Assembly (NCBI GenBank): GCA_029779475.1
Contig: JAKPAN010000309.1
Span: 1 to 57,895 of the forward strand
Direction of reading: 5' to 3'
DNA length: 57,895 bases
Source: Pseudomonadota bacterium
GTDB lineage: Bacteria > Pseudomonadota > Gammaproteobacteria > Xanthomonadales > Rhodanobacteraceae
Part shown: piece by piece, positions 1-9,537 of the stretch
How the letters are laid out: every line of letters begins with the position of its first letter
Position numbering within the stretch: position 1 is the stretch's first letter
Translations under genes and position numbers: made by a program
The notes under the pieces: generated by a model
Databases searched by the model: none
Told to the model about the DNA's origin: nothing
What the model saw: the letters and a program-made list of their open reading frames with translations, nothing else

Positions 1-32
1 AAGGAATCGGAAAGCGCCGCCGGACGACCGCC

Positions 33-1271
33 ATGACCATCCCTTTGCACTGCCCGCTCGCCGCAGCCATCTTGCTTGTCTTTGGTCATGCTGGGGCGGC
101 GATCATCGATGTCGACATCGGCGGCGACGCGCACGTCTCCGGACATTGCACGCTCCGCGAAGCGATTGCGTCCGCGAACACGCACGCGGCGCCAGCCGAC
201 ACGAATTGCGTGCCCGGTAGCGCAACGGGCGGCAACACCATCGCGGTTCCACCCTCGCTGTCGCCGATCGAACTGACGGGCGCTGCGCTCGACATCGCCG
301 ATACGGGCGGCGCGACGCTGATCCGATCGACCGTCACTGGCGCGCAGGTTGCCGTGCGGCGCGTATCGGGGGGCGATTCGGTATTCAGCGCGAGCCAGCC
401 GGCCACGTTCGAGGATCTGGCGATCTCGGGCGGCAACGGCGCCATGGCCGGCGGCGGCGTTGCCGGCGGCAGCACGAGCATCACGTTGCGGCGCTGTCTC
501 GTCAGCGGCAACTTTTCTCGATATTTCAGCGGCGGCATCACCGTCAATCAAGGCGGCACCCTGAACGTGATCGACACGACCGTATCGGACAACCACTCCG
601 GCGCCTATGCCAATGGCGGCGGCATCGGCGTCAACCTCGCCACGCTTGTGCTCAGCGGCAGCACGGTGTCCGGCAATTCATCCGTCGTCGGTGCCGGCAT
701 CTTTGCCTGGTCAAGCACGCTCGCGATCCACAACAGCACCGTATCCGGCAACACGGCGACCGACGAAGGTGGCGGCATCTGGCTGTACGCATCCGCGGGA
801 TTCGAATTGGTTCACGCCACGATTGCCGCCAACGCCGCGCCGCACGGCGCCGGCGTGCGCGTATACAGCAAGCCATCGGTTGGCACGTTGATGACCGTGC
901 AGAGCAGCCTGCTTTGGGGCAATAGCGGTTCACCGGACATCGAGCACAGGGGCGGCGCCGACGACACTCTCAACGGCGTGCACAACCTGATCGGGCAAAT
1001 CAGCGATCAGATCTCCCACGCACCCGACATACTGCATTGCGATCCGCAGCTGCGGCCGCTCGCAAACAACGGCGGCCCGACATGGACGCATGCATTGGCC
1101 GCAGGCTCGTGCGCAGTCGATGCGGGCGGAACCTATCGCTGGTTCAACGACGACCAGCGCGGCTCGGGCCACGACCGGTGGATAGGCACGCAGGCCGACA
1201 TTGGCGCCTACGAATACGATCCGAACGACCACACCATCTACGACCGCATCTTCGCCGGCGGCTTCGACTGA
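33..1271 (+). CDS. Exported right-handed beta-helix (choice-of-anchor type) protein
   Basis: 412 residues. The N-terminus is hydrophobic and Ala-rich (about residues 1-23, ending GHAGAA), so this is a probable Sec signal peptide. The body has repeated short strands rich in G, N, S and T (SGNFS, TVSDNHSG, STVSGNSS, STVSGNTA), the pattern of parallel beta-helix proteins of the polymorphic outer membrane protein / choice-of-anchor Q kind. The segment HCTLREAI near residue 38 is the family's usual CSLREAI-like start. The protein ends in DRIFAGGFD, an acidic/aromatic short tail often seen on exported Xanthomonadales proteins. Function is unknown; an extracellular or surface role is inferred. The start ATG at 33 directly precedes the signal peptide. 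Confidence 0.8.
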   Translation: MTIPLHCPLAAAILLVFGHAGAAIIDVDIGGDAHVSGHCTLREAIASANTHAAPADTNCVPGSATGGNTIAVPPSLSPIELTGAALDIADTGGATLIRSTVTGAQVAVRRVSGGDSVFSASQPATFEDLAISGGNGAMAGGGVAGGSTSITLRRCLVSGNFSRYFSGGITVNQGGTLNVIDTTVSDNHSGAYANGGGIGVNLATLVLSGSTVSGNSSVVGAGIFAWSSTLAIHNSTVSGNTATDEGGGIWLYASAGFELVHATIAANAAPHGAGVRVYSKPSVGTLMTVQSSLLWGNSGSPDIEHRGGADDTLNGVHNLIGQISDQISHAPDILHCDPQLRPLANNGGPTWTHALAAGSCAVDAGGTYRWFNDDQRGSGHDRWIGTQADIGAYEYDPNDHTIYDRIFAGGFD

Positions 1272-1277
1272 AACCGC

Positions 1278-2108
1278 CTACAGGGCGCGCAGCATGCCGG
1301 CGCAATCCGCTTCGATCTTGAGCGCGAGCAGATCGTCGGCGCGAGTGCGGCCGAGGTTGATCGCCGCGACCGGCTTGCCCAGCGTCGCCGCCTCGCGCGC
1401 GAAGCGGAATCCGGAAAACACCATCAGCGACGAGCCGACGACAAGCATCGCGTCGCTGACGGCAAGATGCCTGCGCGCACGCTCGACGCGGTCGCGCGGC
1501 ACGCTTTCGCCGAAGAACACGACATCCGGCTTGAGCCGCCCGCCGCAGTGCTCGCAATCGGGCACGTCGAACGCGGAAAAGTCGAGGCCGTCGAGATCGG
1601 CGTCGCCGTCCGGCGCGTCGGCCGCTTCGAACGACAGCCAATCGGGATTGCGCCGCTCCAGTTCGCGCTGCAGCTGCGCGCGCGGCATGCGCCGCTCGCA
1701 GCCCAGACAACGCACCTCGTCGAGGCGGCCGTGCAGATCGATCACGTTGCGGCTGCCCGCGCGCTGATGCAGGCCGTCGACGTTCTGCGTCAGCAACACT
1801 TCGATGCGACCGTCGCCTTCGAGTTTCGCCAGCGCGCGATGCGTGTCGTTCGGTTGCGCCGCGCCGAAGCGCCGCCAGCCGACGAGGCTGCGCGCCCAAT
1901 AGCGCGCCCGCGTCGTCGCGCTGCCCGTGAAAGCCTGCAACGTGACCGGCGGCGGGCGTTTCCAACCGCCTTCGAGATCGCGGTAATCGGGAATGCCCGA
2001 GGCAGTGCTGACACCGGCGCCGGTCAGCACGAACAGGCGCGGATGCGCCTGGACGAAGCGCCGCAGCGCGTCGAGGCCGGCATCGTGCACTTCGGGCAAG
2101 GCGCTCAT
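1278..2108 (-). CDS. Sir2-family NAD-dependent protein deacylase (class II, SIRT4-like)
   Basis: 276 residues. Removes acyl groups from lysines using NAD+, in the cytoplasm. The sequence shows the NAD-binding [15 protein letters not shown] (about residues 30-44), [13 protein letters not shown] (107-119), the catalytic His in DLHGR (His126), and a zinc ribbon with CLGC (134-137) and CEHC (185-188). The STxSGIPDYR and LHQRAGS forms are those of class II (SIRT4-like) sirtuins rather than E. coli CobB. It faces thymidine kinase across a 72-bp divergent spacer. It ends 6 bp after the beta-helix gene's stop (convergent). Confidence 0.93.
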   Translation of the reverse strand: MSALPEVHDAGLDALRRFVQAHPRLFVLTGAGVSTASGIPDYRDLEGGWKRPPPVTLQAFTGSATTRARYWARSLVGWRRFGAAQPNDTHRALAKLEGDGRIEVLLTQNVDGLHQRAGSRNVIDLHGRLDEVRCLGCERRMPRAQLQRELERRNPDWLSFEAADAPDGDADLDGLDFSAFDVPDCEHCGGRLKPDVVFFGESVPRDRVERARRHLAVSDAMLVVGSSLMVFSGFRFAREAATLGKPVAAINLGRTRADDLLALKIEADCAGMLRAL

Positions 2109-2180
2109 CGACGCATTCTCGCACCGCGACCGGCCGCGTCGCTGTGCGACACTGGGCGGCCCTTACGCCGCTGCTCCAGC

Positions 2181-2822
2181 ATGGCCAAGCTTTACTTCTA
2201 CTACTCGGCGATGAACGCCGGAAAGACCACGACGCTGCTGCAGAGCGCGTACAACTACCACGAGCGCGGCATGCGCACGCTGATCCTCACGCCGCAGCTC
2301 GACACGCGCGCGGGCGACGGCGTGGTCGCCTCGCGCATCGGCCTGCGCGCTAACGCACGCAGCTTCACGCGCGAGGACGATCTGCTCGCGCTGGTGCAGG
2401 CCGACATCGAAAAGCGCGGCAAGCTCGATTGCGTGCTTGTCGACGAGGCGCAATTCCTGACCAAGGCGCAGGCGTGGCAGATCAGCGACGTCGTCGACGT
2501 GCTCGACATCCCCGTGCTCGCCTACGGCTTGCGCACGGATTTCCGCGGCGAACTCTTCGAAGGCAGCCAGCACCTGCTCGCGTGGGCCGACAACCTCGTC
2601 GAGATCAAGACGATCTGCCACACCGGCCGCAAGGCGACGATGGTGGTGCGCGTCGACGAACACGGCCGCGCCGTCACCGACGGGCCGCAGGTTGAAATCG
2701 GCGGCAACGATCGTTACGTCTCGGTAAGCCGGGCGGAATTCAAGAAGATCATGTCCGGCGAAGGCCGCGTCGAACTGCAACAGGCGATCTTGCCGCTGGA
2801 CATGCCCGGAGAAAATGGATGA
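2181..2822 (+). CDS. tdk: Thymidine kinase (type II, TK1-like)
   Basis: 213 residues; phosphorylates thymidine to dTMP with ATP (pyrimidine salvage). The P-loop is [12 protein letters not shown] (about 9-20) and the catalytic Glu89 lies in LVDEAQF. The lasso region GGNDRYVSV is present. The start at ATG 2181 gives [17 protein letters not shown], the canonical N-terminus. Oddity: the C-terminal zinc site is degraded. After GGNDRYVSV the family expects C-x-x-[CH], but here the residues are S-R-A-E, and the first pair in KTICHTGRK keeps only one Cys. The stop overlaps the next gene's start (ATGA), so the two are translationally coupled. Confidence 0.93.
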   Translation: MAKLYFYYSAMNAGKTTTLLQSAYNYHERGMRTLILTPQLDTRAGDGVVASRIGLRANARSFTREDDLLALVQADIEKRGKLDCVLVDEAQFLTKAQAWQISDVVDVLDIPVLAYGLRTDFRGELFEGSQHLLAWADNLVEIKTICHTGRKATMVVRVDEHGRAVTDGPQVEIGGNDRYVSVSRAEFKKIMSGEGRVELQQAILPLDMPGENG

Positions 2823-3580
2823 GCGAACCGCATTGGCCGCGCGCGCAATGGCGCGACAGCGGCGAGGAAGCGTTCCTGCTGTGGTTCGTGTTCGGCGACT
2901 TCGACGCCGACCTGCGCATCGACGGCGACCAATACCGCACGCGCGGCCTGCCCGCCGGCATCGAAGCTGTGCGCTATCGCAACGACGCGCTTGCCAAGTG
3001 GGACGGCTATCCGCTCGCCGGCACGCTCGGGCGCGTGCTGTGGGACGAAAACCCACGCCTGTTCGAACGCGCGAAATCGGCCGGCGAGTGCTACATGCTG
3101 CGCGGCGCGTTGCGCGATCCCTCCGACCTCGACGCGCTGCGCGATCTCGTCGGCACGATCGAAGCGCTGTGCAACGCAGGCGGCATCGCGGTCGTCGACC
3201 CGCAGACGCTGTCGATGTTTTCTGCCGAGGAGTGGCATGCGCGTTTCTTCGCGGCGGACACGTTCGCCGCACGCGGCCACGTCCTCATCCTCTGCGACGA
3301 CGACGAGCAGAACGCCGGCCGCCTGCGCGTGCACACGCGCGGCCTGCGCAAGTTCGCGCGACCCGACATCGACATCCGCAACGTGCCGTCGGCGCTCGCC
3401 GCGCACGCGGGCGGACTCGCGCAAACGTTCGTCGAATACGAATGCGACGGCGGCCTCGTCGACGACGGCCACGCGGTCGGCGTCGAAGGCGCGCCGCAAC
3501 AACTCGTCGTACGCATCACGGGATCGTCCAGCGACGACGACTTCAACAACCGGCATCTCGCGCTGCGCTGGCCGGACTGA
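2819..3580 (+). CDS. Hypothetical protein coupled to thymidine kinase
   Basis: 253 residues; family not recognised. Its ATG overlaps the tdk stop (ATGA). The protein is soluble, acidic and without a signal peptide or membrane segment. It contains short conserved-looking stretches such as [15 protein letters not shown] near the N-terminus and [14 protein letters not shown] near residue 157. The layout (an early FGDFDAD segment and a central alpha/beta part) could suggest a DUF4261-like or immunity-type protein, but I cannot assign one. Codon use matches the neighbours, so it is probably native. Coupling to tdk suggests co-expression but does not define a function. Confidence 0.75.
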   Translation: MSEPHWPRAQWRDSGEEAFLLWFVFGDFDADLRIDGDQYRTRGLPAGIEAVRYRNDALAKWDGYPLAGTLGRVLWDENPRLFERAKSAGECYMLRGALRDPSDLDALRDLVGTIEALCNAGGIAVVDPQTLSMFSAEEWHARFFAADTFAARGHVLILCDDDEQNAGRLRVHTRGLRKFARPDIDIRNVPSALAAHAGGLAQTFVEYECDGGLVDDGHAVGVEGAPQQLVVRITGSSSDDDFNNRHLALRWPD

Positions 3581-3705
3581 GCGTCGCGGCCCGCATCGGG
3601 CGTCGCCGAATCCGCAGCCGCCCACGTTCGTCGCCTGCGGTTTTCCCTGCAAAGCGCCATGTGACATGCGCTAGGCTGTCGCGTCCGATCCGCCACGGAG
3701 GCGCC

Positions 3706-6003
3706 ATGCGCCGACTGCTGTTGACCGCCCTGTTCTTGTGGAGCTCGCTCGTGTCCGCCGAACGCCTGACCATCGACCGCATTTTCGGCGATCCCGATCT
3801 CGCGGGGCCGAGTCCGCGCGCGCTCAAGATCGCGCCGGACGGACGCCACGTCGCGTTCCTGCGCGGACGCGCGGACGACCAGAACCAGCTCGACCTGTGG
3901 CTCTACGACGTCGCCGGCGGCAAGGCGCAACGCATTGTCGATTCGACGTCGATCGGCGAACGCCGCGAACTTTCCGACGCGGAAAAAGCGCGCCGCGAGC
4001 GTGAGCGCATCGCGCAGCTCAAAGGCATCGTCGCCTATCGCTGGTCGCCGGATGGCAAGCGCCTGCTGTTCACGCTCGACGAACGCCTGTGGCTGTGCGA
4101 TCCCGCCGCGCCGAGGGAAAAACAGCTGCGCGCGCTGACGCCGAAAGGCCTCGACGTGATCGACGCGAAAGTCTCGCCGCGCGGCGGTTTCGTCTCGTTC
4201 GTGAGCGCGCAGAACCTTTATGCGATCGACCTCGCCGATGATCGCACGACGCAACTCACGCGCGACGGCGGCGGCGCGATCCACAACGGCGAAGCCGAGT
4301 TCGTTGCGCAGGAGGAAATGGATCGCTCGACCGGCTACTGGTGGGCGCCCGACGACAGCGCAATCGCGTTCGAACGCTACGACGAATCGAACGTCGACGA
4401 GGTCGAGCGCAGCGAAGTCTATGCCGACCACACGGCGACGCTGCGCCAACGCTACCCGGCCGCGGGCCGCGCGAACGTCACGGTGAAACTCGGCATCGTC
4501 GCGCCAGCGGGCGGCGAGCCGCGCTGGATCGACCTCGGCGACAACGCCGACATCTACCTCGCGCGCGTCAACTGGCTGCCCGACGCGAAACGCCTCGCAT
4601 TCCAGCGCGAAAGCCGCGACCAGCGACGCCTCGATCTCGTCGTCGCCGATGTGAAAGCCAAGACTTCGCTCACCATCGATGTGTGCGCTGGCCTATGCCC
4701 TCCGAACAGCACCGACAGCGCCAATGAAAAAGTCGTTCTTGCCGAAACCAGCGCGACCTGGATCAACCTCAACGACGATCTGCGTTTCCTGCGCAACGAA
4801 GACGCGTTCGTCTGGGCGTCCGAGCGCGACGGCTACAAGCACCTCTACGTGATCGGTTTCGACGGCGCGGTGAAGCGCGCATTGACGAAGGGCGACTACG
4901 ACATCGACAAACTGCTCGCGCTCGACGAGAAGAACGGCCTCGTCTATTTCGCCGCGAATCGCGACGACGCGCTGCAAAGCCAGATCTACGTCGTGCATCT
5001 CGACGGTCGCGACGCCGAAAAACCGCAACGCATCAGCGCAGGCGAAGGTTGGCACGATGCCGTGTTCGGCGACGATGCACGCGTCTGGATCGACACGTTT
5101 TCCAACCCGACCGCGCCGCCGCAGGTGTCGCTGCGCAAAGCCGACGGCAGCCTCGTCGCATGGATCGAGCGCAACGAACTCAAGCCGGGCCATCCGTTCT
5201 GGCCGTATCGCGACAGCTTGGTCGCGCCGGAATTCGGCGTGCTGAAAAGCGAAGACGGCCAGGATCTCCACTATCGCTTCTACAAGCCGCTCGGTTTCGA
5301 AGAAGGAAAAAAATATCCCGTCTTCATGACCTACTACGGCGGCCCCGGCAGCCAGTACGTGAAGAAGAACTGGGGCAACTACTTCGAGCAGTTCATGGCC
5401 GAGCACGGCTATGTCGTGTTCGCGCTCGACAACCGCGGATCGCCGCGGCGCGGACGGACATTCTCCGACGCGATCTTCAAGCAACTCGGCAAACCCGAGA
5501 TCGCCGACCAGCTCGCTGGCGTGGCGTGGCTGAAGTCGCAACGCTACGTCGACGCTTCACGCATCGGCATCTTCGGCTGGAGCTATGGCGGCTTCCAGAC
5601 GCTGATGCTGCTCGCCAAGGCTGGCCACGAATTCGCCGCCGGCGTCGCCGTCGCGCCCGTCACCGACTGGACGCTCTACGACACGCACTACACCGAACGC
5701 TATCTCGACACGCCGCAGCACAATGCCGGCGGCTACGACAAATCCGGCGTGCTGCATTGGCTGGACGGCATCGAGTCCGACAAGCTGCTGCTCGTGCATG
5801 GCATGGCCGACGACAACGTGCTGTTCGCGAATTCGACCAAGCTCATGGCCGCGCTGCAGAACAAAGGCACGCGATTCCGCCTCATGACCTATCCCGGCGC
5901 CAAGCACGGCCTGTCGACGCCCGCGCTGAAGAAGCACGTCTACCACCTCATCGCCGACTACTTCGACGAAAAGCTCAAACCGACACCCGCCGCGCAACCT
6001 TGA
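3706..6003 (+). CDS. S9 family dipeptidyl peptidase IV-type serine peptidase
   Basis: 765 residues; cleaves N-terminal dipeptides (X-Pro preference in the family), probably in the periplasm. Start 3706 has GGAG 7 bp upstream and gives a signal peptide (MRRLLLTALFLWSSLVSA). The N-terminal beta-propeller contains the double-Glu motif EFVAQEEMDRSTGYWW (about 200) that binds the substrate amino terminus in DPP4. The C-terminal alpha/beta hydrolase has GWSYGG with Ser626, Asp702 in HGMADDNV and His734 in GAKHG, a full triad. Length and order fit bacterial DPP4. The downstream EamA gene starts 25 bp after the stop and may be co-transcribed. Confidence 0.93.
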   Translation: MRRLLLTALFLWSSLVSAERLTIDRIFGDPDLAGPSPRALKIAPDGRHVAFLRGRADDQNQLDLWLYDVAGGKAQRIVDSTSIGERRELSDAEKARRERERIAQLKGIVAYRWSPDGKRLLFTLDERLWLCDPAAPREKQLRALTPKGLDVIDAKVSPRGGFVSFVSAQNLYAIDLADDRTTQLTRDGGGAIHNGEAEFVAQEEMDRSTGYWWAPDDSAIAFERYDESNVDEVERSEVYADHTATLRQRYPAAGRANVTVKLGIVAPAGGEPRWIDLGDNADIYLARVNWLPDAKRLAFQRESRDQRRLDLVVADVKAKTSLTIDVCAGLCPPNSTDSANEKVVLAETSATWINLNDDLRFLRNEDAFVWASERDGYKHLYVIGFDGAVKRALTKGDYDIDKLLALDEKNGLVYFAANRDDALQSQIYVVHLDGRDAEKPQRISAGEGWHDAVFGDDARVWIDTFSNPTAPPQVSLRKADGSLVAWIERNELKPGHPFWPYRDSLVAPEFGVLKSEDGQDLHYRFYKPLGFEEGKKYPVFMTYYGGPGSQYVKKNWGNYFEQFMAEHGYVVFALDNRGSPRRGRTFSDAIFKQLGKPEIADQLAGVAWLKSQRYVDASRIGIFGWSYGGFQTLMLLAKAGHEFAAGVAVAPVTDWTLYDTHYTERYLDTPQHNAGGYDKSGVLHWLDGIESDKLLLVHGMADDNVLFANSTKLMAALQNKGTRFRLMTYPGAKHGLSTPALKKHVYHLIADYFDEKLKPTPAAQP

Positions 6004-6028
6004 GTGCGGAGGCTGCAGGAGGACGTCC

Positions 6029-6460
6029 ATGAACCTACGCGAACACTGGATGATCTACGCGCTCGGCTCGGCGTTCTTCGCCGCGCTGACCGCGCTGTTC
6101 GGCAAGATCGGCGTCGCCGGCGTGCCGTCGAACCTCGCCACGTTGATCCGCACCGTCGTCATCCTCGGCGTGGCGACGGCACTCGTCGCCTGGCGCGGCG
6201 AATGGCGCGCGCCGGCGACGATCGAGCCGAAGACATGGCTGTTCCTCGTGCTCTCCGGCATCGCGACCGGGCTGTCGTGGCTGTGCTACTACCGCGCGCT
6301 GCAACTGGGGCCGGTGGGCAAGGTCGCGCCGATCGACAAGCTCAGCGTCGCCATCGCGATCGTGCTCGGCATCGTCTTCCTCGGCGAAAGCCTGAGCTGG
6401 TCGGTCGCGATCGGCGGCGGCCTCATCGTGCTCGGTTCGATCGTGCTCGTATTGTTCTGA
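6029..6460 (+). CDS. Single-domain EamA/DMT-type membrane protein
   Basis: 143 residues. It is a very hydrophobic protein with about five transmembrane segments and one EamA-like domain; full-length DMT exporters carry two such domains, so this short form would work as a dimer. The RALQLGPVGKVAPIDKLS segment followed by FLGESLSW is typical of the short EamA family. AGGAGG lies 6 bp before ATG 6029. The substrate cannot be told. It follows the S9 peptidase by 25 bp and converges on the pirin gene across a strong hairpin. Confidence 0.85.
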   Translation: MNLREHWMIYALGSAFFAALTALFGKIGVAGVPSNLATLIRTVVILGVATALVAWRGEWRAPATIEPKTWLFLVLSGIATGLSWLCYYRALQLGPVGKVAPIDKLSVAIAIVLGIVFLGESLSWSVAIGGGLIVLGSIVLVLF

Positions 6461-6462
6461 AA

Positions 6463-6495
6463 CGCGGACGCCGTCGTTACGCAGCGGCGTCCGCG
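6463..6495. terminator. Hairpin between convergent EamA and pirin genes
   Basis: A perfect 11-bp inverted repeat (CGCGGACGCCG, 11-nt loop, CGGCGTCCGCG) fills the 40-bp convergent gap. No T-tract follows on either strand, so intrinsic termination is unproven. The position suits a bidirectional transcript end or 3' stability element. Confidence 0.5.
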
Positions 6496-6500
6496 CAGGC

Positions 6501-7361
6501 TCAGAACTTGCCCGACTGGAAATCGCGGATCGCTTCGACGATCTGCTCGGGCGTGTTCATCACGAACGGGCCGTAGCGCGCGACCGATTCATTGAGCGGC
6601 TTGCCGGCGACGAGGATGAAGCGCGCGCCGTGTTCGCCGGCCGCGATTTCGATCGCGTCGCCATTGCGCTCGAACACTGCAAGATCGCCGCGAGCGATCG
6701 TGCGCGACGCGTCGCTCGAACCGAACGTGGCCTCGCCCTCGAACACGTAGGCGAACGCGGTATGGCCGTCGGGCACGTGCGCGAGGCCGCGCGCATTCGG
6801 CGCGACTTCGATGTCGAGATACAGCGGCGCGACGGCGATCCCTTCCACCGGCCCCGCGGTGTCGCCATGCCGTCCCGCGAGCACGCGCACGCGCAGGCCG
6901 TCGCCGGCGTCGACGACGGGGATGCGCTCGGGCGCGATGTCCTGGTAGCGCGGCGCGGTCATCTTGTCCTTCGCCGGCAGGTTCACCCAGAGCTGGAAGC
7001 CGGCCATGAGGCCGTTTTCCTGCTCGGGCATCTCCGAATGCACGATGCCGCGGCCAGCGGTCATCCATTGCACGCTGCCCGGCGTGAGCAGGCCGGAATT
7101 GCCCTGGTTGTCGCCGTGGCGCATGCGTCCGGCGAGCATGTAGGTGACGGTCTCGAAGCCGCGATGCGGATGGTTCGGGAACCCGGCGAGATAGTCACCG
7201 GCCTGATCCGAACGGAATTCGTCGAGCAGCAGGAACGGATCGAGCATGTCGAGATCGGGCTGGCCGATCACGCGCGTGAGCTTGACGCCCGCGCCGTCGG
7301 ACGCGGGCTGGCCGCGCACGACGCGCGCGACGCGGCGGGTGTTGGCGATGCTGGCGTTCAT
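6501..7361 (-). CDS. Pirin family protein
   Basis: 286 residues; bicupin of the pirin family, some members of which are quercetinases or redox-linked regulators. The N-terminal cupin shows DPFLLLDEF, then HPHRGFETVTYMLAGRMRHGDNQGN with the metal-binding His set, and WMTAGRGIVHSEMP (about residues 60-115). The pirin C-terminal domain follows. The start at 7361 has GGAG 5 nt upstream on the minus strand, preferred over the much longer open frame that runs on to 8441. It is divergent from the DUF2306 gene across about 230 bp, where promoters for both should lie; I see no convincing -35/-10 pair there. Confidence 0.92.
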   Translation of the reverse strand: MNASIANTRRVARVVRGQPASDGAGVKLTRVIGQPDLDMLDPFLLLDEFRSDQAGDYLAGFPNHPHRGFETVTYMLAGRMRHGDNQGNSGLLTPGSVQWMTAGRGIVHSEMPEQENGLMAGFQLWVNLPAKDKMTAPRYQDIAPERIPVVDAGDGLRVRVLAGRHGDTAGPVEGIAVAPLYLDIEVAPNARGLAHVPDGHTAFAYVFEGEATFGSSDASRTIARGDLAVFERNGDAIEIAAGEHGARFILVAGKPLNESVARYGPFVMNTPEQIVEAIRDFQSGKF

Positions 7362-7592
7362 GGGAACTCCGATGTCTGCGATGGCGCCAAGATGCGCGCG
7401 CGATCGCGTAGTCACAAGTCGCCCTGCGCGAACGCTCTGGTTCGCCACGCGAACGATCCAGGCCTTTCGGCTCATCGCTTCGTCGCCGCTGGCCGTCGTT
7501 CGTCCCAACGTGGCCGCGACTCGTCTGAAAACGCATGCCGGACGTCGGCTCCGCAAGCGAAGCTGGCTCGAATCCAGCCTCGGGATCCGTCC

Positions 7593-8447
7593 GTGATCGC
7601 ATCGAATCCAGCCGCCACCGCACCCTTGCCGCGCGAGCGGTCGACGAATCGTCAAGAGGCTGCCGCAGCGCGCGCCCTGCGCATCACGGCCACGTCGTGG
7701 TTCGTCGTCGTCGCGCTCGGCCAGCTTGTGTTCGCGACCTACATCGGCGGCTTCTACGGCCGCGTCACGGCGGCGGGAACGCCCGAACGCTGGAACGAGG
7801 TCATGCCGCATGGTTACGTCGCAGGCGACTTCTTTTTCAACCTCGTGCTCGGCCTCCATCTCGCCTTCGCCTTCGTCATCACCATCGGCGGCCTGCTGCA
7901 ACTGATCCCGGCAATCCGGCGCACGCGGCCCGCGCTGCATCGCTGGACCGGCCGCGCTTATCTGGTCGCTTCGGCGATCCTCGCGGGCGGCGGACTCGCG
8001 ATGGTCTGGATACGCGGCGGCGCGGCCGGCGATCTTTCGCAACAGATTGCGATCACGGTCAACGCACTGATCATCCTCGTGTGTTCCGCGATCGCGTGGC
8101 GGCAGGCACGCGCACGTCGTTTCGACCGTCATCGCGTCTGGGCGCTGCGTCTGTTCGTCGCGGTCAGCGGCGTCTGGTTCTTCCGCGTCGGCCTCATGGC
8201 ATGGATCGCCGTGAACCGGGGACCGGCCGGTTTCGATCCGAAAACCTTCAGCGGGCCGTTCCTGACGGCGCTCGCCTGCGTTGTCTACATCGCGCCGGTC
8301 GGCGTGCTCGAACTCTACCTGCGCGCACAACGCAGCCGCGGCAACGGCGCGAAGGCCGCGATGGCCTCCGTACTGGCGGCGCTGACCCTGGTGATCGCGG
8401 TCGGCGTTGCCGCTGCCACTGCTTTCATGTGGCTGCCGCACCTGTAG
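7593..8447 (+). CDS. DUF2306 domain membrane protein
   Basis: 284 residues. About seven hydrophobic segments, first near residues 30-50 (WFVVVALGQLVFATYIGGFY). The segment HRWTGRAYL with LHLAFAFVITIGGLLQLIP is the conserved core of DUF2306 (predicted membrane protein). No enzymatic function is established. No ATG is well placed; GTG 7593 gives a short polar N-terminus before the first helix, so the start is uncertain. It is followed 25 bp later by the LytS-like kinase gene and may be co-transcribed with it, but a role for it in that system is speculation. Confidence 0.8.
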   Translation: MIASNPAATAPLPRERSTNRQEAAAARALRITATSWFVVVALGQLVFATYIGGFYGRVTAAGTPERWNEVMPHGYVAGDFFFNLVLGLHLAFAFVITIGGLLQLIPAIRRTRPALHRWTGRAYLVASAILAGGGLAMVWIRGGAAGDLSQQIAITVNALIILVCSAIAWRQARARRFDRHRVWALRLFVAVSGVWFFRVGLMAWIAVNRGPAGFDPKTFSGPFLTALACVVYIAPVGVLELYLRAQRSRGNGAKAAMASVLAALTLVIAVGVAAATAFMWLPHL

Positions 8448-8472
8448 CCGCCATGCGCACTATCCTTCGCGG

Positions 8473-9537
8473 ATGAATTCCGTCTTCGCCAAACGTTTCG
8501 CGCGCTTGCGGCTGCCGTTCGCCCCGCGCGTGTGGGTCGCGCTTGGTCTGTCGCTCGCGCTGTGGAGCGTGCTCGTGCTGCTCTGTCCGCTGGCGTCGGG
8601 ACTGGTGTTGCACGCGGTGGCGATCGGCCTCGCCGCCGTGTCCGCCTTCAGCCTCGCCGACCGCTACCCGGCGACGCTGCCAGCGCGGCTGCCGCGCTGG
8701 ATGGCGCAAGTCGCCGCCACCGCGCTCGCGATCCCGCTGGCTGCCGTCGTCGTGTTCGCGCTGTCGCCGTCGGCCGGAGATCCGCCATTCTGGCAAGGCG
8801 GCCACCTGCGCGGCTGCTTCATCGGCATGAACGCGTTCGGCCTTCTCGTCGCGCCGTGGGTCGCGCTGGGCGCGCTCGTGCGACAACGCGAGGCGTTCGC
8901 ACGCGAGCAGGCGCTCGCGTTCGATCTCGAACGCAGCGAACTGGCGCGCCAGGCACTCGATGCGCGCATGCATTTGTTGCAGGCGCAGGTCGCGCCGCAT
9001 TTCCTGTTCAACACGCTGGCCAACGTGCAGGCGCTCGTCGATGCCGGATCGCCGCAGGCATCCGCCGTGTTGCGCGCGCTGGTCGCCTACCTGCGCGCGA
9101 GCGTGCCGCGCCTGCACGAGACATCGACGACGCTGGGCCGCGAACTCGATCTCGCCCAGGCCTATCTCGACCTCATGCACATGCGCATGCCCGACCGCCT
9201 CGACTACGCGCTGCACGTCGACGAACGGGCGCGCGCGTTGCCGTGTCCGCCGATCATGCTGCTGACACTGGTGGAAAATGCCGTGCGCCACGGCATCGAT
9301 CCCGCCGAAAGCGGCGGACGCATCGACATCGACGTGCGCTTGCATGGCGGGCGCTGCCTCGTGCAGGTACGCGACACGGGCGTGGGCTTGCGTGCCGCCA
9401 GCGGCGGCCTCGGCACGGGACTGGCGACGCTGCGCGAGCGCCTGCGCCTCGTCTTCGGCGGCGATGCGCACCTGGACGTGAGCGAAGAATCGCCGCGCGG
9501 CGTGCTGGCCCGGCTCGATCTTCCAGCGCCAGCATGA
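8473..9537 (+). CDS. LytS-family (His_kinase) sensor histidine kinase
   Basis: 354 residues. Four N-terminal transmembrane helices (about 20-140) are followed by a short coiled coil and the His_kinase domain of the LytS/YehU type. LLQAQVAPHFLFNTLANVQAL (about 170-190) carries the phospho-accepting His. The ATP-binding HATPase domain has an N-box ENAVRHGID and a glycine-rich DTGVGLRAASGGLGTGL. No recognised sensory domain lies outside the membrane helices, so the signal is probably sensed in or at the membrane. The stop overlaps the start of the LytTR regulator (ATGA), its evident partner. Confidence 0.93.
   Translation: MNSVFAKRFARLRLPFAPRVWVALGLSLALWSVLVLLCPLASGLVLHAVAIGLAAVSAFSLADRYPATLPARLPRWMAQVAATALAIPLAAVVVFALSPSAGDPPFWQGGHLRGCFIGMNAFGLLVAPWVALGALVRQREAFAREQALAFDLERSELARQALDARMHLLQAQVAPHFLFNTLANVQALVDAGSPQASAVLRALVAYLRASVPRLHETSTTLGRELDLAQAYLDLMHMRMPDRLDYALHVDERARALPCPPIMLLTLVENAVRHGIDPAESGGRIDIDVRLHGGRCLVQVRDTGVGLRAASGGLGTGLATLRERLRLVFGGDAHLDVSEESPRGVLARLDLPAPA

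Noticed and set aside
7562-7578. tRNA T-arm-like hairpin GCTGG-CTCGAAT-CCAGC
   Set aside because: No matching acceptor, D-arm or anticodon arm upstream, and the loop lacks the TTC start; not a tRNA.
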